A DNA stretch of 20,948 nucleotides, taken from the IMG/VR virus record IMGVR_UViG_3300030102_007852, positions 2,938-23,885 of that record; one strand, written 5' to 3'. The DNA comes from a virus. Both the position numbers and the translations under genes were made by a program. Positions 1-5,130 of this stretch are shown here, piece by piece. The notes beneath the pieces are model-generated. The model saw nothing but the letters and a program-made list of their open reading frames with translations, was not told the DNA's origin and did no database searches. Position 1 is the first letter of the stretch. The number at the start of each line of letters is the position of its first letter.

Positions 1-188
1 CTGTATCTATGGGTACTACAAGACTGCAAACCCTCAGACATAAGTCAACTCTACCCAGCAAAAACAAAAAAGAGCGCACAGAGCGCACAAAATGTGATGA
101 TAGCAAGGAAGGATCGCTTCGTATTTGTAACAAACGAGAGAGACAAGGGTGGTTGTTGGGTTTCATCACCACGGTTCCCTGCCTGTCT
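1..188. other. Non-coding leader left of the structured RNA
   Basis: No convincing gene is seen. The only sizeable open frame (9-197) has a K/R/T-rich composition with no domain and runs into the structured region. The stretch holds a 9-bp tandem direct repeat (71-88) and a weak stem-loop (148-153 with 165-170, one G.U pair). It may contain the promoter or 5' part of the RNA candidate that follows, but no consensus sigma70 promoter is evident by eye. Confidence 0.5.
71..88. repeat. 9-bp tandem direct repeat
   Basis: AGAGCGCAC occurs twice back to back (71-79 and 80-88), preceded by an A-rich tract at 59-70. It lies about 100 bp left of the structured RNA candidate, where a regulatory or protein-binding site would be expected. 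Its function is not known; two copies of nine bases could be chance slippage. Confidence 0.6.
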
Positions 189-189
189 G

Positions 190-201
190 TTAGTTAACTA
201 A
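190..201. repeat. 12-bp perfect palindrome TTAGTTAACTAA
   Basis: TTAGTTAACTAA is a perfect 12-bp palindrome at the left edge of the structured region. Its half TTAGTTA recurs at 415-421, and the complementary TAACTAA recurs at 464-470 and 741-747. The copy at 741-747 near the right edge could pair with 190-196 to close the whole RNA, or the palindrome could act as a DNA operator or a dimerisation site. These are inferences. Confidence 0.6.
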
Positions 202-468
202 GCCTGTAAGTATCAAGGGCCTTTCGAGAGATAAGAAAGTTAGTCAGGGTGGCTCAGCGTATTAACGCGCACCGGACACCTTCTCGGGTATGGGGCTTAC
301 TTGGGTTCGTCACCCATACCTCTGGCTAATCGACCTGCCCTTTCACTGAATTAACAGGGACCACGTGGGTCTGGCTAGGACTCGATTGGGGATTGATACC
401 TCCGGACCTCAGTGTTAGTTAAAGGGTGCAAGGGCCAGGAACTACCTGACTCACTCGGTTCGATAACT

Positions 469-483
469 AACGGGAGCCCCGTT
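469..483 (+). other. Hairpin competing with an adjacent helix
   Basis: AACGGG (469-474) and CCCGTT (478-483) form a perfect 6-bp stem with a 3-nt AGC loop. Bases 469-471 are also the last three of the 8-bp helix 414-421/464-471, so the two helices cannot both be complete. This could be a conformational switch or simply coaxial strand exchange within the RNA candidate. Confidence 0.5.
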
Positions 484-700
484 GGCTGATGGCTTGACTT
501 GTTTGGGTCAGTTGCCTGACTTGTGAACTAAGTTACAGGATTCTGCCAAGTTCGGCAAGATCTTGTGACGGTTTGGCGACTGGCCCAGGGGCCTGGTCTC
601 GAATCAGTCGTTACAGAGCCGAGCTGCGATGGCTGCGGTTGGACGTGTTTGATTCGTTGTGAACAACATAAGACCAGACCACGCACTAGGTCAACCCCAT

Positions 701-712
701 CGAACCGGTTCG
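701..712. repeat. 12-bp perfect palindrome CGAACCGGTTCG
   Basis: A perfect 12-bp self-complementary sequence inside the structured region. As RNA it could form a short CGAA/TTCG stem with a CCGG loop; a self-complementary loop of that type can dimerise by kissing. As DNA it could be a protein-binding site. Neither can be decided here. Confidence 0.6.
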
Positions 713-755
713 TAGATTGGCACACTGTGTTCGCTTCTTGTAACTAAGAGGAACT

Positions 756-1081
756 GCGTGCGCGTGCGCGATTGTATCACACCACCCCGCCGTGGTTCAC
801 GAATTGTAATGATGATAGCAAAGGACCCTCCCACCAAGTCACACTACCCCTTACTACATTTATCCATAAGGTATACTTATCCCCCCTCCCCGGCACCCCG
901 CAATGTTGCCTTTTTTTACTTATTTGACATATGCGACGGCGTGGGCGAGAAGGGTCTGGGTATCTTCTAGGTATTTTGGGGGTAAAAGTTCTGGGGTAGC
1001 AGCATAATAACAGCGGTTTGAAAAAAATTCGGCGCGGCGAAAATGCGATAAAATTTAAAAAGACTGTACGCTTTGAGATAA
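756..1081. other. Intergenic region with possible promoter elements
   Basis: No convincing gene. It contains a hairpin ACCAC/GTGGT (781-785/792-796), a G/C-alternating tract (about 756-771), C-rich and T-rich tracts, and an A/T-rich segment at about 1018-1081 directly before the first gene. TTGACA is present at 924-929 but no suitable -10 box lies 15-19 bp downstream. The A/T-rich run before 1082 (including GATAAAAT near 1047-1054) is the likely position of a promoter for the downstream operon, but no pair of boxes is convincing. Confidence 0.4.
851..880 (+). promoter_or_regulatory. Weak sigma70-like promoter with overlapping inverted repeat
   Basis: TATACT (872-877) is a good -10 hexamer, preceded 15 bp upstream by a poor -35 (TTACTA, 851-856). 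It overlaps an inverted repeat, ATAAG (866-870) and CTTAT (876-880). It lies between the structured RNA and the first gene. The spacing is short and the -35 weak, so this is tentative. Confidence 0.2.
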
Positions 1082-1537
1082 ATGTCACAGATGCCTAGGG
1101 AAAGAACTCCTGCAGGACCTATTTTTGATTCGCCTTATCCGTTTCCGGATGCACGCCCGCGTAATCGTTACCCTCGTATTCCCTTTCCGAGTCGTCCAGA
1201 TTTAGAAATTCCCGGTGGTCTTGATGATTTTATACTTAGAGAGCGTTCTTTTCCTTCGAGAGAGTCGTGCGCGGAGTGTCGCAGTAGGCAAGATCCTAAC
1301 GTGATGTATATTGCAGATCCCTGCATGAATCAGTGTTCTGGAGGAGCAGGTGATTTTGAACTCCCTGACATCAGATTCCCTGATCGTTTTCCAGAGCCAC
1401 GCCCACGTCCGCGTTCGCGTTCGAGTGAGTATCCAGTTGACTTTCCTCGTGTTGATTCTCGGGATCGTGGTGTGAATGATGCTTTGATTCCCGCAGCACA
1501 GCTTTTAGGTGAGTTTCTCGGAAGACTTATGAAGTAA
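1082..1537 (+). CDS. Pro/Arg-rich hypothetical protein
   Basis: A 151-residue protein of unknown function. It is rich in proline, arginine, aspartate and phenylalanine, with recurring short F-P-D-R type motifs in residues 10-45 and 88-125, suggesting a largely disordered protein. Cysteines occur as two pairs (around residues 63-66 and 80-84), which could bind a metal or form disulfides. The C-terminal 20 residues look like an amphipathic helix. The ATG follows an A/T-rich segment without a Shine-Dalgarno. It is the first gene of a plus-strand series and its stop overlaps the next start (TAATG). No known family is recognised; a minor virion or DNA-associated protein is possible. Confidence 0.7.
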   Translation: MSQMPRERTPAGPIFDSPYPFPDARPRNRYPRIPFPSRPDLEIPGGLDDFILRERSFPSRESCAECRSRQDPNVMYIADPCMNQCSGGAGDFELPDIRFPDRFPEPRPRPRSRSSEYPVDFPRVDSRDRGVNDALIPAAQLLGEFLGRLMK

Positions 1538-1716
1538 TGGACGACAGATCCCGCGTTGAGTTCTCAGCTGACGTGGCATCATTGCGTTTACTGAGGAAAT
1601 CTGTCGCATATTTTTTAGAAAGGTGGCCTGGCGGTGATCCGCAGGAGCAAGTTTCGCTTGTTGCGATGCGAACTGAATTAGATAAAGCTCTTTTAGAGTT
1701 GCTTCTAGACGAATAA
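1537..1716 (+). CDS. Small helical hypothetical protein, 59 aa
   Basis: The ATG overlaps the stop of the previous gene (TAATG), the same coupling seen through much of the window, which supports it as a real gene. The 59-residue product begins MDDRSRVEFS and ends ALLELLLDE. It appears all-helical: a first helix about residues 11-29, a Pro-Gly-Gly turn at 31-33, then a second helix about 37-58 with heptad-like leucines. No cysteines, no membrane segment, no recognised family. Two-helix proteins of this kind often act as small dimeric adaptors, but this is only a guess. Confidence 0.6.
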   Translation: MDDRSRVEFSADVASLRLLRKSVAYFLERWPGGDPQEQVSLVAMRTELDKALLELLLDE

Positions 1717-1751
1717 AGGCTTAACTAGACTGGTAACAAAGGGATAGTTGG

Positions 1752-2078
1752 ATGCTTTCGACTGAAGTACGGAAAAAGGCGGAATATATTTGCAATCGAA
1801 TAGCAAACGGGGCGGAAGTACAAGTTACAGACATGATTTGGATACAAAAATGGGCCAAAAGCAACCACAGTGTCGATTCGATGCTTCGTAGGGCCAGGAG
1901 AGAGGCTCTCAGAGGCGAACAACCTGCCGGAGGGTTAGACCAATTTCTTGATGATATGGATATTGGCGATCCGGATCCCACAGATCACTTGGTTGGGCCC
2001 CAAGATCCGACTTCTATCGCTGAGTGGTTTACGTCTAAGCGCAAGTGGTTCGTAGATGACGAAGGGTTTAGAGATTAA
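1752..2078 (+). CDS. Hypothetical protein, helical N-terminus, acidic linker
   Basis: A 108-residue protein of unknown function. Residues 1-55 look helical and mixed-charge; residues 56-82 are acidic with repeated Asp-Pro (DIGDPDPTD), probably flexible; the C-terminus has Trp-Phe and Lys-Arg-Lys-Trp. The ATG has a weak purine-rich stretch (AAAGGGA) about 9 nt upstream. It is separated by 35 nt from the preceding small gene and likely belongs to the same transcript. No catalytic motif is visible. Confidence 0.65.
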   Translation: MLSTEVRKKAEYICNRIANGAEVQVTDMIWIQKWAKSNHSVDSMLRRARREALRGEQPAGGLDQFLDDMDIGDPDPTDHLVGPQDPTSIAEWFTSKRKWFVDDEGFRD

Positions 2079-2081
2079 ACG

Positions 2082-2091
2082 GGTGTACACC
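2082..2091. repeat. 10-bp palindrome GGTGTACACC
   Basis: A perfect 10-bp palindrome four bases after the stop of the gene ending at 2078, in a 48-bp gap before the next small gene. Its size and position fit an operator half-site or similar binding site, but palindromes of this length arise by chance. Confidence 0.4.
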
Positions 2092-2126
2092 AGGGCACAT
2101 AGACTAAAACAGCGACAAAAAACGCA

Positions 2127-2303
2127 GTGCTGGACAAGCTTTTGGGTTCTACTGTGTGGGAACCACTCTCTAAGCTTTTTCCGTTAGTTAGCCACGGTGA
2201 ATGCAAATCCTTGATTTGTTGCGATGAGCGGGGATGTAGGGTCAACTACCAGTTGATGTCTCATTTGACTTGGGATGAGGACGGTAACCTCAAGGTCGAC
2301 TGA
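2127..2303 (+). CDS. Small Cys-containing hypothetical protein, 58 aa
   Basis: An open frame starting at GTG and ending TGA, 58 residues. The product has four cysteines: Cys-Lys-Ser-Leu-Ile-Cys-Cys and a further Cys in a Gly-Cys-Arg context, followed by aromatic and acidic residues. The pattern could bind zinc, or the cysteines may be incidental. The start is preceded by an A-rich segment without a strong Shine-Dalgarno. It fills what would otherwise be a 430-nt gap in a compact genome, and codon use looks ordinary. No family is recognised. Confidence 0.5.
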   Translation: MLDKLLGSTVWEPLSKLFPLVSHGECKSLICCDERGCRVNYQLMSHLTWDEDGNLKVD

Positions 2304-2320
2304 AAGGGTTCAGAGACATA

Positions 2321-2476
2321 GTGATAAAAAACACAGAAGCGGCGCAAGCGTGTGGGTACTTTTACTGTGTTGAGTCATTTCCCGTTATGCCCAACTTAAC
2401 TCTCTGGACACTGTTCATTACTCTTTTCTTTTCCGCTTTTAATTTCTGGCTTTTAAGTCCGATGCTCATTAGTTAA
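2321..2476 (+). CDS. Small single-pass membrane protein, 51 aa
   Basis: GTG start, 51 residues. The N-terminal 20 residues are polar with two cysteines, and residues 23-51 form a strongly hydrophobic, Phe/Leu/Trp-rich segment ending at the C-terminus, fitting one transmembrane helix. An internal in-frame ATG at 2387 would give a 29-residue peptide that is almost entirely the membrane segment. Small phage membrane peptides of this type can be holins, antiholins or host-membrane modulators; nothing in the sequence decides among them. It lies 17 nt after the previous small gene. Confidence 0.45.
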   Translation: MIKNTEAAQACGYFYCVESFPVMPNLTLWTLFITLFFSAFNFWLLSPMLIS

Positions 2477-2508
2477 AATAGATTTATTGGTTTTGTTGGA
2501 GTGTCGCG

Positions 2509-3564
2509 GTGAACTATTTAGTTGCACCCCGTAATTACGATCGGGATTTCGGCGGTCGTACTCCTGGGTTTGGAGATATGGATGAATATGGTTTACCTAG
2601 AGATATGTCTCCAGAAGATAAACGTGAGGTGTTAGATCGTTTTCCGTTGCCTGGTGGAGGAAGAGGAGTTGATCCACGCGGTCCATCAATTACACCGGGC
2701 TCTAACCCGATGGGTGCATCAACGGAAATGCGCGGTCTAGATGAATTTAAAAAAGGTCTTGATGAAGTTAATCGCTTCATGGGTGTTTATGAAATGTTAG
2801 ATCCGCGTGGTAAGCAAGACGCATTAAAGCATTTACTGTTTCGCCCCACAGATAACTTTGATATAACAAAGCCTGTTTACCGTCCTGAAGATAAGGTTGA
2901 AGTTCAGCCTTTAGAGCTTGCTACAAATTACACGACCTACACCGATGTCTTACCTGAGGATATTGAAATTAGGAGAAGGATCGAAGATGTTATGGAGGAA
3001 AAGTCTCCCGCTATAAAGCTGGATCCTTCGAAGCTTGACTTGAGGGAGTACAGGCAGCCTGGTCCTTATAGACCCGGTGAGGATCTTGATAAAGATCGGT
3101 TCATTAAAAGTGACAGAAGTCCCATCGCTTCAAACCCCGAGACTGGTAAGCGCGATTACTTGTATCAGTACCTTGAGCAAAACAAAGAAGTGATGGGTCC
3201 TAAGAATCAGATGTTTGGTCGTTATGCTAATCCTGATGATGGTACGCTTAACAACGACGAAATGGCCCGTGTGGACCCCACCGATAAATTACTTCTCAAA
3301 TCCCTCCGTAAGGGCGAGATTGGTGATCCAAACAGCCCGAGGATTAGAAAAGCCATTATCGACTTAGAAAAGAAGATCTACAACGACGGACGCGCTAGTT
3401 CGATGGATGGTGCATTGATGGCTGCGGACCCTAGTTTTGTGATTCCTAGGGAAGCTTCCCCAGCAGAAGTAAGGGAAATCAACAGACGAGTTATCTCCGA
3501 TTACGAGAAAAAGAAAGAAATGCTCCGTCGCGGATTTTTATCACCTCTTCTTCGAGGAGTGTAA
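2509..3564 (+). CDS. Hypothetical protein, charged, possible virion protein
   Basis: A 351-residue protein of unknown function. The GTG start is preceded by GGAG about nine bases upstream. Residues 1-75 are Gly/Pro/Arg/Asp-rich and probably disordered; the middle alternates charged helices with Pro-rich turns (PGPYRPGEDLDKDRF around 190-205); the C-terminal 60 residues are helical and basic, ending in Arg-Gly-Val. There is no signal peptide, membrane segment or recognisable enzymatic motif. Size, charge and position next to another large unknown gene suggest a structural or assembly role, without direct evidence. Confidence 0.75.
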   Translation: MNYLVAPRNYDRDFGGRTPGFGDMDEYGLPRDMSPEDKREVLDRFPLPGGGRGVDPRGPSITPGSNPMGASTEMRGLDEFKKGLDEVNRFMGVYEMLDPRGKQDALKHLLFRPTDNFDITKPVYRPEDKVEVQPLELATNYTTYTDVLPEDIEIRRRIEDVMEEKSPAIKLDPSKLDLREYRQPGPYRPGEDLDKDRFIKSDRSPIASNPETGKRDYLYQYLEQNKEVMGPKNQMFGRYANPDDGTLNNDEMARVDPTDKLLLKSLRKGEIGDPNSPRIRKAIIDLEKKIYNDGRASSMDGALMAADPSFVIPREASPAEVREINRRVISDYEKKKEMLRRGFLSPLLRGV

Positions 3565-3600
3565 TTAAGCTAAAGTAGAAGATATCTGCTCCGTAGAAAT

Positions 3601-4362
3601 ATGACACGCATCGCTGGAGAAAAGTTCGATGCTCGCGAGTTTGAAAAGTATATGCGGAACTATGACCGTAAAGCTTACGGTGCAGGTTCTGATAAGAAAC
3701 CGCCTACAGATCGTTTTAGTGGAAAAGATGTCCGCAAGATGTTTGATGCGGGTATTGATATGGGCGGTTCAAAAGCTTACATTGCTCAGGAGGTTTTGGA
3801 TTACGCGGATGATTTTAAAGGCAAGACCAAGATGGGAGGTGCTACTCGCGCTGCCCTCGATAAGTTGCGTGGTTATTTGAAAGATGATGTGATGGACGGT
3901 GAGCCAGATCAGCCCGTAAGTGTTGATCCGATCCCTGCAGATGATGGCATTCCGGTTCCTTTCCCAGTCCGAGAAGAGGAAGCAACTTATGCTCCTTTCC
4001 GAGGATCTTTCTTTGATTTCGTTGGCGGTGATCCTAGCAATCCTGCGGACTATTACATGGGTGATCCGGACCGGGGAGGTGCCACGCGATACTTCGGAGA
4101 CGATAAATTCCTGATTGAGGATGGTGCGCCTGGTGCTGTTGTTCCTGGCGAAGCTGCAAGTTTCATTCGTGCGATCCAAGATCCTGAGTACATCGCAACC
4201 TTTGGTCTAAGGATGGATGAGGATGAAGATAAAGGTTACGAGACTGAAGAAGATCGAGTGTCTTCAGCAATGGCTGGCGGTATTGGCACTATTGCAACAA
4301 CGTTCAGGGATCGCGCTATGGGCGGCGGTTTAGTTGGTGGTTTGGTTGGATCGGTTATCTGA
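3601..4362 (+). CDS. Hypothetical protein with Gly-rich hydrophobic C-terminus
   Basis: A 253-residue protein of unknown function. Residues 1-95 are basic and helical (possible nucleic-acid or protein contact region), residues 96-150 are Pro/Asp-rich, and the final 20 residues form a Gly-rich hydrophobic tail (AMGGGLVGGLVGSVI) that could insert into a membrane. Such tails occur in ejected or membrane-active phage proteins, so a virion role is possible. No Shine-Dalgarno is visible before the ATG. It is followed six bases later by a small membrane protein gene, which supports co-expression. Confidence 0.75.
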   Translation: MTRIAGEKFDAREFEKYMRNYDRKAYGAGSDKKPPTDRFSGKDVRKMFDAGIDMGGSKAYIAQEVLDYADDFKGKTKMGGATRAALDKLRGYLKDDVMDGEPDQPVSVDPIPADDGIPVPFPVREEEATYAPFRGSFFDFVGGDPSNPADYYMGDPDRGGATRYFGDDKFLIEDGAPGAVVPGEAASFIRAIQDPEYIATFGLRMDEDEDKGYETEEDRVSSAMAGGIGTIATTFRDRAMGGGLVGGLVGSVI

Positions 4363-4368
4363 TAAGGT

Positions 4369-4602
4369 GTGAACGAGTTCAGGCCCAAGGTATTTCTACT
4401 TAGGGCCTTGATTGGTGTATTTGTGTATCAGGGTGTACTTGTAGTTGTTGGGTACGGTGCATGTGTTCAGTACACACGCGAAAGAGGTAAGGATGCACTG
4501 GTAAGTGAAGTGTGTCCAGAGATTACAGGTCGGGTGGAGAATTTATTCAGCGTGGCAACAGCAACTATATTGTCGTTACTGGGATCGGATAAGTTGAAGT
4601 AA
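4369..4602 (+). CDS. Small membrane protein, holin candidate
   Basis: A 77-residue protein with a GTG start six bases after the preceding stop. Residues about 8-30 form a clear transmembrane helix (VFLLRALIGVFVYQG onwards), and residues about 56-72 a second, weaker hydrophobic segment, with a charged segment (RERGKDA) between and a Lys-rich C-terminus. Size, hydrophobicity and charge layout fit class II holins, which form the membrane lesion that starts lysis, but no lysin gene is visible nearby, so a different membrane role remains possible. It ends the first plus-strand series. Confidence 0.65.
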   Translation: MNEFRPKVFLLRALIGVFVYQGVLVVVGYGACVQYTRERGKDALVSEVCPEITGRVENLFSVATATILSLLGSDKLK

Positions 4603-4640
4603 AAAACGGGGGAAGCGCAAGCAGCAAGAGATAAAGGGGT

Positions 4641-4766
4641 GTGCAAGGGGTTTTAAAAAAAAACGACGTACCTGGCTGGCTAGTGCAAATTATTCTGTGG
4701 GCACAGCCTTGCGTGAAGAGCATTGAGCGTTATCATCCGTATGAAGCTGGATCCCCCACACTGTAA
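4641..4766 (+). CDS. Possible 41-aa peptide overlapping a structured region
   Basis: GTG start preceded immediately by AAAGGGG; the frame runs 41 codons to a TAA inside the hairpin at 4735-4803. The product begins MQGVLKKNDVPGW and contains a short hydrophobic part (WLVQIILWA). It follows the small membrane protein gene by 38 nt on the same strand. The first hairpin of the structured stretch lies inside this frame, so either the peptide or the RNA structure may be the functional unit. Low confidence. Confidence 0.25.
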   Translation: MQGVLKKNDVPGWLVQIILWAQPCVKSIERYHPYEAGSPTL

Positions 4767-4829
4767 TGTGCTGGAACACAAGACAGTGTCAGCTTCCGTG
4801 GATAGGCCGCTTGGGTGCAGCAGCGGCCT
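4678..4829 (+). ncRNA. Three consecutive hairpins, small structured RNA candidate
   Basis: Three hairpins follow one another. Hairpin A: 4678-4681/4705-4708 and 4683-4686/4701-4704, 8 bp with one bulged A. Hairpin B: 4735-4738/4800-4803, 4743-4749/4790-4796 (7 bp), 4758-4764/4783-4789 (7 bp) and 4767-4770/4777-4780, with an 8-nt bulge at 4750-4757. Hairpin C: 4804-4811/4822-4829, 8 perfect bp, starting right after B. All pairs listed are Watson-Crick, so the strand is uncertain. The stretch sits between a plus-strand gene set ending at 4602 and a minus-strand gene ending at 4837. It may be a small regulatory RNA, a long 3' UTR structure protecting the transcript, or a bidirectional terminator; a possible 41-codon frame overlaps it. 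Confidence 0.5.
4804..4829. terminator. Hairpin at convergent gene ends, possible terminator
   Basis: AGGCCGCT (4804-4811) and AGCGGCCT (4822-4829) form a perfect 8-bp GC-rich stem with a 10-nt loop, between converging gene sets. Neither side has a proper T-tract (plus side continues TGAAGCGTTAATT), so if it terminates transcription it does so imperfectly or with help. Confidence 0.4.
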
Positions 4830-4836
4830 TGAAGCG

Positions 4837-5037
4837 TTAATTACCGACAATCAAGTCGCACTTGCCTTTGACTTTGCGACGAAGATATAAAACCAATTTG
4901 ACTCTTGCTTCTTCTGGAAGTCTTTGATCAACGAGTATCTTCGCTGCTTGCTCTTGCCATCTTGCACAGGTCATATACCAGTGAGAAGGCGTGTGGTTGA
5001 TAATTACAACCGCACCTAAGAGAGCAAAAAAATGCAC
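4837..5037 (-). CDS. Small membrane-anchored hypothetical protein
   Basis: A 66-residue minus-strand gene with a GTG start. A strong Shine-Dalgarno, GGAGG (5047-5043), lies five bases upstream, one of the best in the window, which fixes the start. Residues about 2-14 are hydrophobic (FFALLGAVVII), fitting a short membrane anchor or signal-like segment; the rest is soluble, helical and basic (residues 40-58, including YLRRKVKGK). Two cysteines occur at 24 and 60. No family is recognised. It is downstream of the methyltransferase gene on the same strand, 93 nt away, with its own leader hairpin. Confidence 0.6.
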   Translation of the reverse strand: MHFFALLGAVVIINHTPSHWYMTCARWQEQAAKILVDQRLPEEARVKLVLYLRRKVKGKCDLIVGN

Positions 5038-5042
5038 CCTAA

Positions 5043-5068
5043 CCTCCCGCTACTAATGTAAATAGTAG
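5043..5068 (-). promoter_or_regulatory. Ribosome binding site with upstream inverted repeat
   Basis: On the minus strand a 6-bp inverted repeat (CTACTA, 5068-5063, and TAGTAG, 5055-5050, 7-nt loop) ends two bases before GGAGG at 5047-5043, the ribosome binding site of the 66-aa gene. A hairpin this close could influence ribosome access or transcript stability, or the repeat could be an operator in DNA. Seen directly; the role is inferred. Confidence 0.45.
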
Positions 5069-5130
5069 AAGAATGCTAGGGAGCATAAGAGGACTTAATA
5101 AAAGAATTAACGTCCCTAATTCACTTAATG

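Larger units (their letters stand above)
189..755 (+). ncRNA. Large structured non-coding RNA candidate
   Basis: About 570 nt without a credible gene contains a dense series of local helices. (1) 240-249 pairs with 320-329, 10 bp with two G.U, enclosing a second helix 288-294/313-319 (7 bp) that abuts it and a small hairpin 257-260/265-268. (2) 368-374/402-408 (7 bp, one G.U) continues into 377-379/399-401 and 382-386/392-396. (3) 414-421/464-471 (8 bp) encloses 424-428/452-456 and 436-439/445-448. (4) 491-498/507-516, with a two-base bulge. (5) 532-541/560-569 (10 bp, two G.U) with 544-547/554-557 inside. (6) 577-582/605-610. (7) 637-642/691-696 with 644-647/680-683. (8) 729-754 hairpin. The G.T pairs become A.C mismatches on the other strand, so the plus strand is the likely RNA. 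Size, phage context and a tRNA elsewhere in the window recall the GOLLD and ROOL large phage RNAs, but I cannot establish homology. The ends are approximate. Confidence 0.6.

Noticed and set aside
9-197. 62-codon open frame on the plus strand
   Set aside because: Composition is a Lys/Arg/Thr mix without domain, no ribosome binding site, and its end runs into the palindrome and structured region.
243-327. A canonical tRNA gene
   Set aside because: The anticodon stem has a G-G mismatch, the loop lacks U33, the T-loop-like TTCGTCA lacks the conserved A and the stem does not abut the acceptor.
528-747. Open frames on both strands (528-725 minus, 565-747 plus)
   Set aside because: They lie within the helices of the RNA candidate, have no family resemblance and oppose each other; helices with G.U pairs explain the sequence better.
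924-929. TTGACA as a -35 box
   Set aside because: No A/T-rich -10 hexamer at 15-19 bp; the following sequence is GC-rich.
758-1088. Plus (758-970) and minus (777-1088) open frames
   Set aside because: Overlapping opposite frames over homopolymer and low-complexity tracts, no start signals; the minus frame would run through the likely promoter of the first gene.
3769-4179. 136-codon minus-strand frame
   Set aside because: It lies inside the plus-strand gene at 3601-4362, which has better composition and operon context.
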